This document shows, one piece after another, positions 10,724 to 19,072 of a stretch of DNA of 43,098 nt (position 1 is the stretch's first letter; each line of letters begins with the position of its first letter). The notes beneath the pieces are model-generated. The model ran no database searches, was not told the origin of the DNA, and worked only from the letters and a program-made list of their open reading frames with translations. Position numbers and translations under genes: made by a program. The stretch covers positions 27,501-70,598 of the forward strand of contig CAUYUJ010003399.1 in NCBI GenBank assembly GCA_963575745.1, read 5' to 3'. Source of the stretch: Prorocentrum cordatum. Lineage: Eukaryota > Sar > Dinophyceae > Prorocentrales > Prorocentraceae.

Positions 10724-10881
10724 CCGTAGACGCGCTAATGGTGTTCTTGCGAACGGCGACGTAGGAAAACCGATTGCAGGAAGGCGTGGTCCGTGGCCAA
10801 GCCAATCATAGGAAGGCGTGGTCCGTGGCCACACCACTTGTAGGGGGCGTCACAGAAGTCGGACCCCCGACCTCGCCGTTA
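10724..10881. repeat. Dispersed repeat, GTAGACGCGCTAA family, copy 1
   Basis: Related to 31915-32105. Both begin CCGTAGACGCGCTAA, hold internal tandem subunits built on GTAGGAACGCGTGGTTCGTG, and end with GCGTCACA-AAGTCGGA followed by TCGCCGTTA. Confidence 0.8.
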
Positions 10882-10884
10882 CAG

Positions 10885-11030
10885 TGCCGCTTTTAATACA
10901 TGCTCCGTGTGCGGATCATTTTTTAAAAATGAAGGAATTTAGTAGTAAAACCAACGATGAGCTGATGCATGAATTTATTCATATATTATTCGTGTATTGA
11001 AAATCCTATGCATTAAACTTTGCCCTGTAA
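10885..11030. repeat. AT-rich dispersed repeat, copy 1
   Basis: Shares TTTTAATACATG, GTGCGGATCAT, AACGATGAG and ATGCAT with 28222-28360 in the same order. Markedly AT-rich compared with its neighbours. Confidence 0.75.
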
Positions 11031-11045
11031 CCAGCATCGCTCGTG

Positions 11046-11254
11046 GGAGGATCGGGGGAGGAGGAGGAGGAGGAGGAGGAGGAGGAGGAGGAGGAGGAGG
11101 AGGAGGAGGAGGGGAGGGGAGGAGGAGGGGGAGGAGGGGAGGAGGAGGAGGAGGAGGAAGAGGAGAGGAGGAGGAGGAGTGGGAGGGGGAGGAGGAGGGG
11201 AGGAGGAGGGTAAGGAGGGGAGGGGAGGAGGAGGGAGGAGGAGGAGGAGGAAGT
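11046..11254 (+). repeat. (AGG)n array
   Basis: About 200 bp of AGG with GGGG interruptions. The poly-Gly/Glu/Arg frames over it are artefacts. Confidence 0.95.
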
Positions 11255-11398
11255 CGTATCGCCGTTGGCGCAGCCGTGGCATCCTCTGCAGCCGGCCACC
11301 GTGTGCCCTCCGGGGGGCGGCGGCTCCGGGCAGCTCCGGGCCCGCTCGTCGCCACGGCCGCAGGGGCGCCTCGAGAGGTGCTGGCCAGGGCGTGGCTT

Positions 11399-11525
11399 AA
11401 GGAAGAGGAGGAGGAGGAGGAGGAGGAGGAGGAGGAGGAGGGGGAGGGGGAGGAGGAGGGGGAGGAGGAGGAGGAGGAGGAGGAGGAGGAGGAGGAGGAC
11501 GAAGAGGAGGAGGAGCAGGAGGATG
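11399..11525 (+). repeat. (AGG)n array
   Basis: An AGG array with GGGGAGG and GACGAAG interruptions. It is separated from the preceding array by about 145 bp of unique GC-rich sequence. Confidence 0.95.
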
Positions 11526-11529
11526 ACCC

Positions 11530-11970
11530 CCTCCCCCCCTCCTACTTATGGTGGTGGTGGTGGAAAACAGGCCCACCAAAATGGGGGGGTCAGAAAAAGG
11601 TCCCCTTTCGTGCCCCTTCCGGGCCCCTCCAGAGCCCCAGGGGGCTCGTTTAGGTACTCTTTGGGTACCTTTTCGGACCACCCTCGCCGCCCCCCCATTT
11701 GTGACCCCCCCCCAATACGCGGTGCCCAAGAGAGCAGGAGGGAACAAAACACTTTTTGGTCGGCGGGTCGAGAGCGGGCCTCTTCCGGTCAAGAGCTAGG
11801 CGGGGCGCGCGACGCACGAATTGGGGAGACAGGTTGCGGGCGGGCGGGGCCTCAGGCGGCCGGAGGGTGCGGCGAACAGGCGGTGCCGAAGAGCTTGCAC
11901 AGGAAAAGGTACGCCTTGGACAGGGGCCAGGGGCGAAGTCCCAGAGGGAGAGCGAAGTGGTGCTGCTGTC
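11530..11970. other. No gene recognised
   Basis: A GTGGTGG run at 11549, then GC-rich sequence with open frames in several registers but no motif. Confidence 0.4.
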
Positions 11971-12136
11971 AGAGGGAACAAGACACACAGACACAATGAA
12001 TCGTCGATTCCCCTAGAAAATATATGGGAAACTATGGGAGTTGGGCGGGGAGGTAGAAGCCCCGAAAATATGGGAAAAGATGGGGGAATCCTGTTTGTTC
12101 ATGTGTGCTTATTTGTGTGCCCCAGGGCCCCATTCA
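11971..12136 (+). mobile_element. Introner-like element, copy 1
   Basis: It begins with a diverged start (AGAGGGAACAAGACACACAG), then ACACAATGAATCGTCGATTC, two ATATGGGAAA-type phrases, TTTGTGTGCCCCAGGGCCCC and ATTCA. It aligns throughout with 18905-19069 and 33837-33997. Confidence 0.85.
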
Positions 12137-12260
12137 AGAGAGCGCAGCCCTTGGGGGGGTGGGGGGGGCTCCAGGCAGAGGGCACCAGGCTGCCGCCGCC
12201 GCGCGGGAGTCGAGGCGGTGAGCTCTGCTGGCGAGCCTCGCCTCGGGCACCTGCCGCTCA

Positions 12261-12419
12261 AGTCGGGCCTGGCCCTCCACAGGAGGAATGGTCAAAAGTG
12301 GGGAAAAAATGCCTGGGGACGCTTTTTTGGTTTAGAGCATTTTTGGACTCTCTGGGGGCATGTTCTGGGTATGTTTGGTTTTTCGCCCAAAATCCGCCTG
12401 CAGGGGGCATGCCCGACCT
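12261..12419. mobile_element. TIR element, family 3 (GTCGGGC), copy 1
   Basis: The ends are AGTCGGGCCTGGCCCTCCAC and the inverted GCAGGGGGCATGCCCGAC. An internal inverted pair AAAAATGC (12305-12312) / GCATTTTT (12337-12344) surrounds the conserved CCTGGGGACG. Confidence 0.85.
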
Positions 12420-12429
12420 AAACTGAAAC

Positions 12430-12780
12430 ACCGAAACGGAAGCTCCTCGGGCCTGGACCCGCCTCGCGACGACGCGTGCGGCGCAGACGTGCCCTCTCGA
12501 TCCCCATCCCCCCTTTCTTTTCGCATGTGTAACTTGGCGGGAATCCCCCCCCAGGAGTAGGAGGCTCCTGAACTCGAGCTCAGGAACTGGCACATCCCGA
12601 CTTGGCAACTCCTGCAGTGATTCCGGAACCCGTGTCTGAATCCGTTTGTTGATTCGGCTCAGGAATACCGACTTCTGCGATCGGATCTCAGACTTCTGGG
12701 CTGGGGGGCCGTCGCGGGGCGGTCCTGGACGGCAAGCGGGTCCCCAGGAAGGGATCGGGGCATTTCCCGAGACCTCGTTT
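12430..12780. other. No gene recognised
   Basis: Mixed sequence with no motif and no relationship to the other repeats that I can see. Confidence 0.4.
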
Positions 12781-12947
12781 TTCAGGAGGGGAAGAAACAC
12801 ACAGACACAATTCAAGGTCGATCCCCAGGAAAAGATGGGAAACTATGGGAAGTGGTGCGGAAAACAAAAACTCAGAAAACATGGGAAACTATGGGGACTA
12901 GTTTTTTATGTGTGTGTATTTCTTTGTGTGTTTGTGGGCCCCTTCAG
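12781..12947 (+). mobile_element. Introner-like element, copy 2
   Basis: TTCAGGAGGGGAAGAAACAC at the left, ACACAGACACAATTC, two GGGAAACTATGGG-type phrases, then TTTGTGTGTTTGTGGGCCCC and TTCAG at the right. Full length. TTCAG occurs at both edges. Confidence 0.88.
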
Positions 12948-13058
12948 TTTTGGACGCAGCGCATCCTCGGCAGCGGAGGTCTGGGCGCGCGCCCTCTCTT
13001 GGCCCGGCGTGGGACCCGGGGCCTGGGATCGGTCTGGGCGAGCGTAGGGTTGCTATGC

Positions 13059-13112
13059 TCAGGAGGGGGAAAACACACACAGACACAATTCTTTACGCTT
13101 CGCGTATCCCCA
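13059..13112 (+). mobile_element. Introner-like element, 5' end only
   Basis: TCAGGAGGGGGAAAACACAC followed by ACAGACACAATTC. The family's middle and 3' end are absent after about 13112. Confidence 0.7.
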
Positions 13113-13296
13113 CCAGCCCATCTCACAACAGCAACTCTTGCGAAGCATGCCGACAGTCGTGTTTTTCAGGCGTGTTTCCGCCTGCCCCCGCATATCTCCC
13201 CTGTTCCTCCTTCCTCCCGCCTCCTTGTACATCCTCCTTGTGGTGGGAGCGGGAGAAGGACGAGGCGGAGGAGGAGGGAGAGAAAGCGCTCCTCGT

Positions 13297-13490
13297 GGTT
13301 TGAGTCGTTCGGGCTTCTCGTCCTGGTGTGAGTCGTTCGGGCCCTTCTTCCTGGTGTGAGTCGTTCGGGCTCTTCGTGGTGTGAGTCGTTCGGGCTCTTC
13401 GTCCTGGTGTGAGTCGTTCGGGCTTCTCGTGGTGTGAGTTGTTCGGGCCCCTCGTCCTGGTGTGAGTCGTTCGGGCCCCTCCTCCTGCCC
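13297..13490 (+). repeat. 28/24-bp minisatellite (GTGTGAGTCGTTCGGGC)
   Basis: Eight units of GTGTGAGTCGTTCGGGC, each followed by a CCTCGTCCTG-like spacer of 11 or 7 bases. The mixed unit length keeps several frames open. Confidence 0.9.
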
Positions 13491-13540
13491 GTCCAGAAAC
13501 GACGCCCAGGCGAGTAGAGGGTCGTCCTGATGGGCTTTTC

Positions 13541-13675
13541 GGCGTCTTGGGTGCCTCGGGGGGGCCTCTTTGGGCCGTTTGGGATCCTCTTGGGGGCCTC
13601 CTGGGGGCCTCTTGGGGCCATCTTGGGGCCTCTTGGTGCCTCCTGGGCGCTTCTTGGGGCCATCTTGGAGGAAAT
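13541..13675 (+). repeat. CTTGGGG-rich degenerate tandem repeat
   Basis: Repeated GGGGCCTCTTGGGGCCATCT-like phrases at a 10-12 bp period. The same style of repeat occurs at 26780-26860, 27040-27420 and 29275-29670. Confidence 0.75.
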
Positions 13676-13682
13676 CGATCAA

Positions 13683-13870
13683 AGAAGAGGGGAGCTTTAA
13701 TTAGCGCTGCCCCCTCAGAAGGCCAAAATGGGGCCAAAACCTTAGTAAAATCAATGATTTTGGCTTGACAGAAGAGGGGAGCTTTAATTAGCGCTGCCCC
13801 CTCAGAAGGCCAAAATGGGGCCAAAACCGTAGTAAAATCAATGATTCTTGCTTCAAAGAAGAGGGGAGCA
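13683..13870 (+). repeat. 87-bp tandem repeat, two units and a stub
   Basis: AGAAGAGGGGAGC starts at 13683, 13770 and 13857. The first two units are almost identical through TTTAATTAGCGCTGCCCCCT to AAAATCAATGATT. The near-identity suggests a recent duplication. Confidence 0.92.
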
Positions 13871-14084
13871 CTTTTCTTCCCCCCCCCGTCGGGGCCAGAA
13901 TCCTCGTGAGGGGTGTCGTTTTTTAGCCCTCCCAGGGGTCGAAAAAGACCCCCCCGGCGACCCGCGGAGGGACCTCTCCAGGCCCAGGGGGAGGGGGTAG
14001 GGGGAGGGGTAAACCCCTCCCCGAAGGGGAAGAAGGGGGGTTGAGAACAGAGAGAGAGCTCCTCACGCCCAAAGGGCTGGTGGG

Positions 14085-14166
14085 ATTCATCGTCGACCCC
14101 CCGGAAAATATGGGAAAATATGCGAAGTGGGGGGGAAGACAAAAACCCAGAAAATATTGGAACCCC
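14085..14166 (+). mobile_element. Introner-like element, internal fragment
   Basis: ATTCATCGTCGACCCCCCGG, AAAATATGGGAAAATATGCG and CAAAAACCCAGAAAATATTGG match the middle of the family. Both termini are missing. Confidence 0.7.
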
Positions 14167-14512
14167 CAGCAGTGACACGTCGATTCGTGAATTGGCCGCT
14201 TTCGGTTCTCGAGGTGGCGCCGCGGCCGTTTTTGTTCCAGGCTTGCGCCCGCCAGGTTTTGGGCCTCGGGTCGTTTTCACGAAACCACGTTTTACTGTGA
14301 AGGGGGGCTTGTCCATCCCCGAGAGCATGATCCTCTGCCAGATGGACCTTGGGTGCGGGCCCACTGGGGTTCCCCGGTCGCCGAGTGCGACACGATGTAG
14401 CATCGCATTCTCAGCGCGGCCCCCGTGCTTTTTTTCTGCGGAGGCCGCTCGTGCCTGTGTGCGGGTCGCTCTCCAGCGCAGCCGACCGGTGCGGGTGCGT
14501 GGTTGGAGCGCT
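14167..14512. other. No gene recognised
   Basis: No motif or repeat relationship is seen. It precedes the (TCC) array that marks the end of the LINE. Confidence 0.4.
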
Positions 14513-14592
14513 CCTCCTCCTCCTCCTCCTTCTCCTCCTCCTCCTCCTCGTCCTCCTCCTCCTCCTCCTCCTCCTCCTCCTCCTCCTCCTCC
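14513..14592 (+). repeat. (TCC)n array at the 3' side of the minus-strand LINE
   Basis: A TCC tract (GGA on the LINE sense strand) directly abutting the non-coding tail of the element. Confidence 0.95.
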
Positions 14593-14643
14593 TGCGCACA
14601 ACCTGAGGCGCCACAGAGTCTATGACACCACAGCCGTCACATG

Positions 14644-14684
14644 GCGTGGCTGAGGGCGCACCTTGCAACCGCCCTCAGCCACGC
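14644..14684 (-). other. Hairpin in the LINE 3' tail
   Basis: GCGTGGCTGAGGGCG (14644-14658) and CGCCCTCAGCCACGC (14670-14684) are perfectly complementary over 15 bp with an 11-nt loop. LINE reverse transcriptases often recognise a 3' stem-loop of the template RNA. That role is inferred from position only. Confidence 0.75.
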
Positions 14685-14874
14685 GCTACGGACAGGGCCC
14701 GCAAGGGCCAAGCAACTGCCGCGAGGCTACCTCGGGCAGAGGACTGCGCACGGCCAGACCGCCAGCGCGCACTGGAGGGCAGTGCGGGACCAGCAGAAAG
14801 TGGGTCCCAGCACTAGCCCGTCAAAGAATGAAAAGAGAGGGGAGGGCGGGCCGAGGGCCACGGGGCGATCTCCC

Positions 14875-17124
14875 TTACTGGGAGGATCCCCTATGGCCAA
14901 CGACCTGCCCCCCAGAGCGCGACCCCACGGTGGGGTCGGGCTGTTCTTGACCGTTAATATCGAGAGCATCGGGCAAAACGTTAGGAGGAGGACGAGGGCG
15001 GCCACTGGCAGCTGCCAGCAGCCGCTGAACAATGGCAGCACGCTCTGCCTCCGTGCGCTGCGTGCGCAGCTTGCGCACAGGCACGGCAGTGTCCGAAACA
15101 TCTCCTCCGCCCCCGCTCAACGACGTCGACGGCGCGACACCACCTTCCTCCGCTAGAGCAACAGCACCGCCAGCAGGCCGCTGGGGTGCCTCCGAGGTGG
15201 CCACGCCTGCCTCCTCCAAAATGTCACCGGCATCCACACCAAACGGGTGGGATGCCCCCGAAGGTTGGGCCGAGAACTCGGTAGCTGCACTGTCGTGGCC
15301 AGCCTCCAGCTGGGCGTCGTGAACAGCACCCACGGCGGCCACAGCGAGCGGTGCCTGCGCTGCGACCCGAAAAACCTTGGTGCTGAGGCGAAACTCCCCT
15401 TTGCAGAGCCGCTTGAGCACCTTCAGGGCATGGTCAGTGGCCACAGGCGGGCACGGCTGGCTGAGAGCTGCAACGCGAGAGACTGCAAAGCTGCCACAAC
15501 GCGCGCAGCCCACAACAGTGGGACCTTCACACAGTGCAATACGAACTAGGTCATGCTTGCGCGCTCCATCCCCTAGCTGCCTCTGCGCAGCCAGCACACG
15601 AGACGCAATGTCGGATGGGACGGGATTGCGCACAACGAAAAGCCGAGGGAGACGCGGCTTGCCACGATTGTGCCGCTTGGGGTGGCCACAATCTTCAAGC
15701 CCGTCGCTGAGCCTGCCAATCCAGTCTCCCCAGGTCTTGACAACCTTGGAGCGAGCCTGCAGCTGCACACGGCTCTGCCGCGGCACTCGCGCGAAGGCAG
15801 CGGCGCTCTTTGCAGCGCGGTCTGCCATCATATTGCCAAACTTGTGGCGCGCCGTGGCGCGCCCGTGCTGGACGTCACCTAAGGCCGCATGACCTTTGAC
15901 CTTCGAGAGCTCGAAACCGTCCCCCCAGTCGTGCACCAAACGCCAGAACTCCCGCCAGAGGTGAGCATGCGCGGCAACACAGGCAGTAGTGGCCACTCGG
16001 CCACGTTCGTGGAAGCCATCCACGACAAAGGCTGAGTCCGAAAACATGCGCACTGGCGGCTCCGCGAAGCGCAGCACATGAATAACTGCGATGAGTTCGG
16101 CGGCATTAATGCACTGCAAGGGGTCGAGCACAGGGCCAGAGCAAAACGAAACCACCTGAAGGCAATCGGGGTGAAGCGCCACGCACCCCCAGCCCGCACT
16201 CGCAAGCCTGGGATACTCAGCTTCAAAAGCCGATCCATCAGGGTAGATATCTCCCGTGAAGCTGTCAGGCCCTCCAAGCCCCCAGCACACAGGTCGCCCA
16301 GGCGGCGGCCTGACGAGTGCAGGAAACGGGACCAGACAGCGCTCAGCAAAGACGAGGGCTAGCGGCGACTGCGCCGCCCGCACTGCATTGACACGAAACG
16401 CAGGTGCGCCCTCGAGGCTGTCGAGGCGCACACAAGAGCAGTGCCTGTGCAGCAGCGTGCCTTCGGCGTGGGGGCAGAGAAGGCAGGTAGGCGTGGTATC
16501 GTAACCTTCGGCCCACTGACGCTTCTGGGGCCACTGTCCCCCAACCACGGTGCTGCGTAGGTGGCCTCTCTGCGGTGCCGTGAGCTTACTCTTGGTGCTG
16601 AGCAGGGCCTTCAGGGGGCTGAGTATGACACCGTTGCAAAACTCAGGGAGGTCCAAGTGGTCAGCAACCTTGGCGAACTGCCAACACTCGACGGCACGGT
16701 ACACGAGCTCCTGGATCGTAACAGGGCAGTAGTCCATGGGGTTGATGACGGCCCCATCGGGCCAAGTCCAGGAGGTAGCCGAGGTAGCCGTAATCCCCAC
16801 ACGTTTAAGGGTAGCCCACACCGCGCTGAAAGGGCTTCCAATGGAAGACCAAGGGTGCACAAGGACCGAGAGCCGAACGTGGGCCCCACGGAGGCCAAAA
16901 CCCAGGGCGTCCCTAGGAAGCCAAGAGTGCCACAGAGCGTGGAGGAAGGCTTTAACGGGCAACCACGTGGCCCTAACAATGCGGTCCAAACGGGGCACAG
17001 GGGACAACAACAAGGCCAGGGTGCGAGATTTGCCATCCATGCGATGGTCTTGAAGTTTGCCAGCAGCACCTCTAAGAACCTCTAACTCCTGCCCGTTGGT
17101 GCCCACCACGGCGGACCCATACAA
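14875..17124 (-). CDS. Retroelement protein: RT connector, zinc knuckle, RNase H and C-terminal Cys motif
   Basis: This is the C-terminal half of a LINE polyprotein. Residues 1-200 resemble the thumb/connector of the reverse transcriptase (VLYGSAVVG lies just upstream in the same frame). Residues 214-231 hold CLLC-x8-HRHC, a zinc knuckle. The RNase H domain spans about 292-440 with the full acidic set: D296 (YPDGS), E343 (AAELIA), D363 (FSDSAF) and D435 (MMADRAA), plus H412 (KGH). A later C540-x2-C543 and C558 motif is shared with two other elements in the window. The indicated start is a TTG, not a real initiation site; the frame is open back to the GGA array. There is no frame break over 749 codons, so it is young or was recently constrained. 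No partner RT domain is present. Confidence 0.85.
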   Translation of the reverse strand: MYGSAVVGTNGQELEVLRGAAGKLQDHRMDGKSRTLALLLSPVPRLDRIVRATWLPVKAFLHALWHSWLPRDALGFGLRGAHVRLSVLVHPWSSIGSPFSAVWATLKRVGITATSATSWTWPDGAVINPMDYCPVTIQELVYRAVECWQFAKVADHLDLPEFCNGVILSPLKALLSTKSKLTAPQRGHLRSTVVGGQWPQKRQWAEGYDTTPTCLLCPHAEGTLLHRHCSCVRLDSLEGAPAFRVNAVRAAQSPLALVFAERCLVPFPALVRPPPGRPVCWGLGGPDSFTGDIYPDGSAFEAEYPRLASAGWGCVALHPDCLQVVSFCSGPVLDPLQCINAAELIAVIHVLRFAEPPVRMFSDSAFVVDGFHERGRVATTACVAAHAHLWREFWRLVHDWGDGFELSKVKGHAALGDVQHGRATARHKFGNMMADRAAKSAAAFARVPRQSRVQLQARSKVVKTWGDWIGRLSDGLEDCGHPKRHNRGKPRLPRLFVVRNPVPSDIASRVLAAQRQLGDGARKHDLVRIALCEGPTVVGCARCGSFAVSRVAALSQPCPPVATDHALKVLKRLCKGEFRLSTKVFRVAAQAPLAVAAVGAVHDAQLEAGHDSAATEFSAQPSGASHPFGVDAGDILEEAGVATSEAPQRPAGGAVALAEEGGVAPSTSLSGGGGDVSDTAVPVRKLRTQRTEAERAAIVQRLLAAASGRPRPPPNVLPDALDINGQEQPDPTVGSRSGGQVVGHRGSSQ

Positions 17125-17143
17125 AACGGAGGACTCCAGGGCA

Positions 17144-17219
17144 CTCCCCTCCTCCTCCTCCTCCTCCTCCTCCTCCTCCTCCTCCTCCTCCTCCTCCTCC
17201 TCCTCCTCCTCCTCCTCCT
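17144..17219 (+). repeat. (TCC)n array at the 5' edge of the minus-strand LINE
   Basis: A pure TCC tract between the truncated LINE and the presumed upstream part of the channel gene. Confidence 0.95.
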
Positions 17220-17296
17220 ATGCTTAGCACGCTTGCCGTTTCACCCAATTGTCTAGTATGTCTCACAATTTCTGCCAACGCACCTATGTTGTGCAT

Positions 17297-17299
17297 GGC

Positions 17300-17367
<68 letters not shown>

Positions 17368-17370
17368 GGA
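17297..17370 (+). repeat. (GTCT)n microsatellite
   Basis: About 18 GTCT units, pyrimidine-rich, ending GTCTGGAG directly before a protein-like exon. It could serve as the polypyrimidine tract of a 3' splice site with AG at 17370-17371. Confidence 0.9.
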
Positions 17371-17530
17371 GGACACCGACCTCGCCTCCACCGCCGACGG
17401 CGTTTTCGCATCGATCGACTCGCGCCTGCGGGAGCTGCAGGCGGCGTCCGCGCGGCTGGAGGGCCAGCTACAGAGCCAGCGCGAGAGCCTCGGCCTCGTG
17501 CTGGACGCCGTCGGCCGCCCCCGCGGCGGG
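17371..17530 (+). CDS. Possible upstream exon: coiled-coil segment
   Basis: In one frame this reads as a regular heptad-like helix (ASIDSRLRELQAASARLEGQ and LQSQRESLGLVLDAV), with no stop and strong protein character, starting right after the (GTCT) microsatellite. The following sequence (17631-17788) is a dispersed repeat, so the exon must end before it. I cannot fix the donor; GT and GC candidates exist around 17530-17550. It may be the cytosolic N-terminal part of the channel gene or an unrelated gene. No family is recognised. Confidence 0.35.
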
Positions 17531-17630
17531 GAGGCTCGTACCGGGGACCAGTCGAGACAACGGGCGGCCGTCCTGGCGTGTCTCGTCCTCTCTTGGTCTC
17601 CTAGATGCTGTGGAGGCCCGTGCCAAGAAA

Positions 17631-17788
17631 CACCCTGTTTGCCTCTGGGGTGCCCTGGGTGTCCTGGGTGTCGATGGTTTTGCTATGAAGAGCGTGGCGC
17701 TCCCACACCGAAAATCAACGGACGTCCTGGGGTCTCAGGGTCGGGTTTCTTGTGGAAGGCTTCTTGTGGACTGGCCTCCACTGTGCTT
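17631..17788. repeat. Dispersed repeat, TGCCAAGAAACACCCTG family, copy 2
   Basis: Aligns over its length with 10551-10712. It sits between the possible coiled-coil exon and the Ser/Pro-rich exon, so it is probably intronic. Confidence 0.85.
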
Positions 17789-17927
17789 CTCGTCGCCACG
17801 GCCGCGGCTGGACCCGCCTCGAAAAGACAGGCTAGGATGGACCCGGGAGGGGTCCAGGCACAGATCTCGAGTGGACTTGGGTTGGGCTGGGCAGCCGCCC
17901 GTTGCTTCGATCTGGCTCTCCGAGCAG

Positions 17928-18902
17928 GGCGGACACGAAAGCGGCAACGACCCCGTGTCGTCGCCGACGGCCTCGCCCAGCCTGCGGGCAGGCTGGAGGG
18001 CCGGCTCCAAGGTCTTCACGCGGTCTCGCAGCGGGCTTCCGCGGAGGGCGTCGGCCGTCATCGGCGGCGGCAACCTCGCTTTGTCGCCCCTCGCGTCGGG
18101 CCACCACATCCAGGACCTCGCAGAGGACGACCTTCCGCTCGATGCCCCGGTCAGCCCGAGCCCGCGGATCACCATCATGGAGAATGCCGACGAGCCGCCC
18201 GACCGGCGCACCTCGTGCGTGAGCGCGCCCAGGATGGACGCGTCTGGGACCCACCCCTTCAGCCTGCCGACCGTCGGCCGCCCCATGGGGACTCGGGTGT
18301 CCAACGCCTCGCAGGCCTCTCCTCGCGCGTGGTCCGAGGCCCAGGCGAGCCTGGGCGCGAGCCGCGCGAGGAAGAGCAGGAGCAGCGGCCGCAGCAGCAT
18401 CCAGAGCGCTCCGCTGCACGGCTCGCCGAGGCACGCCATCGTTCCGCTGCACGGTGCGGGCCGCGCCTGGCCCTGGTCGGCGCACGTGCCGCAGGCGGCC
18501 GGCGACACGACCCAAGAGCCCTCGGGCTTCTGGCCGGCAGCCACGCCCGGAGAAGAGACGGCCACGCTGACACAAACCGTCGGATCTCCGCGCGGAGCTC
18601 TCGGATCGGCGCTGGACCCCCCGGGGCGGCGCCCCCGACGCCGCCCCTGGCGCGCTCCGCGCGCCAGGGAGGGGCGGGTGTCCAGCGCCGATCCGAGAAC
18701 TCCGCGCGGAGCCCCGACGCTTTTTTCGTTTGTGCGGCGGTGCTCCTCCTCGAAGACGAGGAGCTTCGGGAATCTGCCCTCCAACGACGCGTCCAGCGCG
18801 GCATCCTTCGCGTCCAAGGTGAACCAGGTGCTGGCGGGCAGGGCCGAGGACGCCGCGCGGGCTGCGAGCCTCGGCACGGGCGGCACCCTTCTGGACGACG
18901 AG
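17928..18902 (+). CDS. Ion channel, N-terminal cytosolic region (partial exon)
   Basis: The frame leads into the channel exon with no gap in logic: it ends LLDDE, and the next exon starts VSLPR. It is Ser/Pro/Arg-rich and mostly disordered (SSPTASPSLRAG, RASAVIGGGNLALSP, DLPLDAPVSPSPRITIMENA), as is usual for the N-terminus of protist cyclic-nucleotide-type channels. The start is set at the AG of CCGAGCAG (17921-17928) as a possible 3' splice site; the frame is open further upstream. A strong palindrome at 18578-18719 interrupts the middle and may be an insertion, so the protein across it is uncertain. The final part (ASSAASFASKVNQVLAGRAE) looks like genuine coding sequence. Confidence 0.5.
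18578..18719. mobile_element. Palindromic element within the channel N-terminal region
   Basis: Two 40-bp arms (18578-18617 and 18680-18719) are inverted copies with 37 of 40 matches. They begin CGTCGG and hold CCGCGCGGAG and TCGGATCGGCGCTGGAC. Inside is a further hairpin, CCCTGGCGCGC/GCGCGCCAGGG. It resembles a short TIR element or an old inverted duplication. I see no second copy and no clear target duplication. Confidence 0.6.
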
Positions 18903-19072
18903 GTTCAGGAGGGGAAAAGCACACACGCCACAATGAATCGTCGATCCCCATGAACATGTGGGAAAACTTGGGAAGTGTGGGGGGGAGACAAGAACCCAGA
19001 ACATTCGGGGAAAGTGTGGGGGGAACCCTGGGATTTGTATCTATTTGTGTGTGTCCCTGTGCCCCTGCAGAG
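18903..19072 (+). mobile_element. Introner forming an intron of the channel gene (introner-like copy 5)
   Basis: A full-length member of the introner-like family: TTCAGGAGGGGAAAAGCACA at the left, ACAATGAATCGTCGATCCCC, ATTTGTGTGTGTCCCTG, then CCCCTGCAG. It is flanked by GAGGT on both sides (18900-18904 and 19070-19074). Splicing GAG|GTTCAG to GCAGAG|GTGAGC removes 170 bp with GT-AG ends and joins GAG to GTG in phase 0. That restores the uninterrupted coding sequence of the presumed empty site. Both splice sites are made from the duplicated target. This is strong structural evidence for intron gain by transposition; splicing itself is inferred. Confidence 0.85.

Larger units (their letters stand above)
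14593..17143 (-). mobile_element. LINE-type retroelement, 5'-truncated, with RNase H
   Basis: The minus-strand element consists of the open frame 17124-14875 plus a 280-bp non-coding tail to 14593. It starts where the (TCC) array at 17144-17219 ends and stops where the array at 14513-14592 begins. The endonuclease and the catalytic part of the reverse transcriptase are missing. The tail contains a perfect 15-bp hairpin at 14644-14684. Confidence 0.8.

Noticed and set aside
11046-11653. Poly-Gly/Glu/Arg proteins of over 200 codons
   Set aside because: Triplet-repeat artefacts of AGG arrays, open in all frames.
13715-13765. Possible further spliced-leader relics (CCATTTTGGC and ATTTTGGCT)
   Set aside because: Only 9-10 consecutive matches, part of an 87-bp tandem repeat, with no extended agreement.
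13123-14601. 492-codon minus-strand open frame
   Set aside because: It runs through a TCC array, 28-bp and 87-bp tandem repeats and a CTTGGGG repeat. Composition follows the repeats and no motif is present.
17220-17296. Minus-strand continuation of the LINE beyond the GGA array (LAEIVRHTRQLGETASVL)
   Set aside because: It looks protein-like but is in a different frame from the LINE and matches no RT motif I know.
17735-19004. Minus-strand frames of 383 and 390 codons
   Set aside because: Antisense shadows of the GC-rich channel exons. The plus strand has the recognisable protein.
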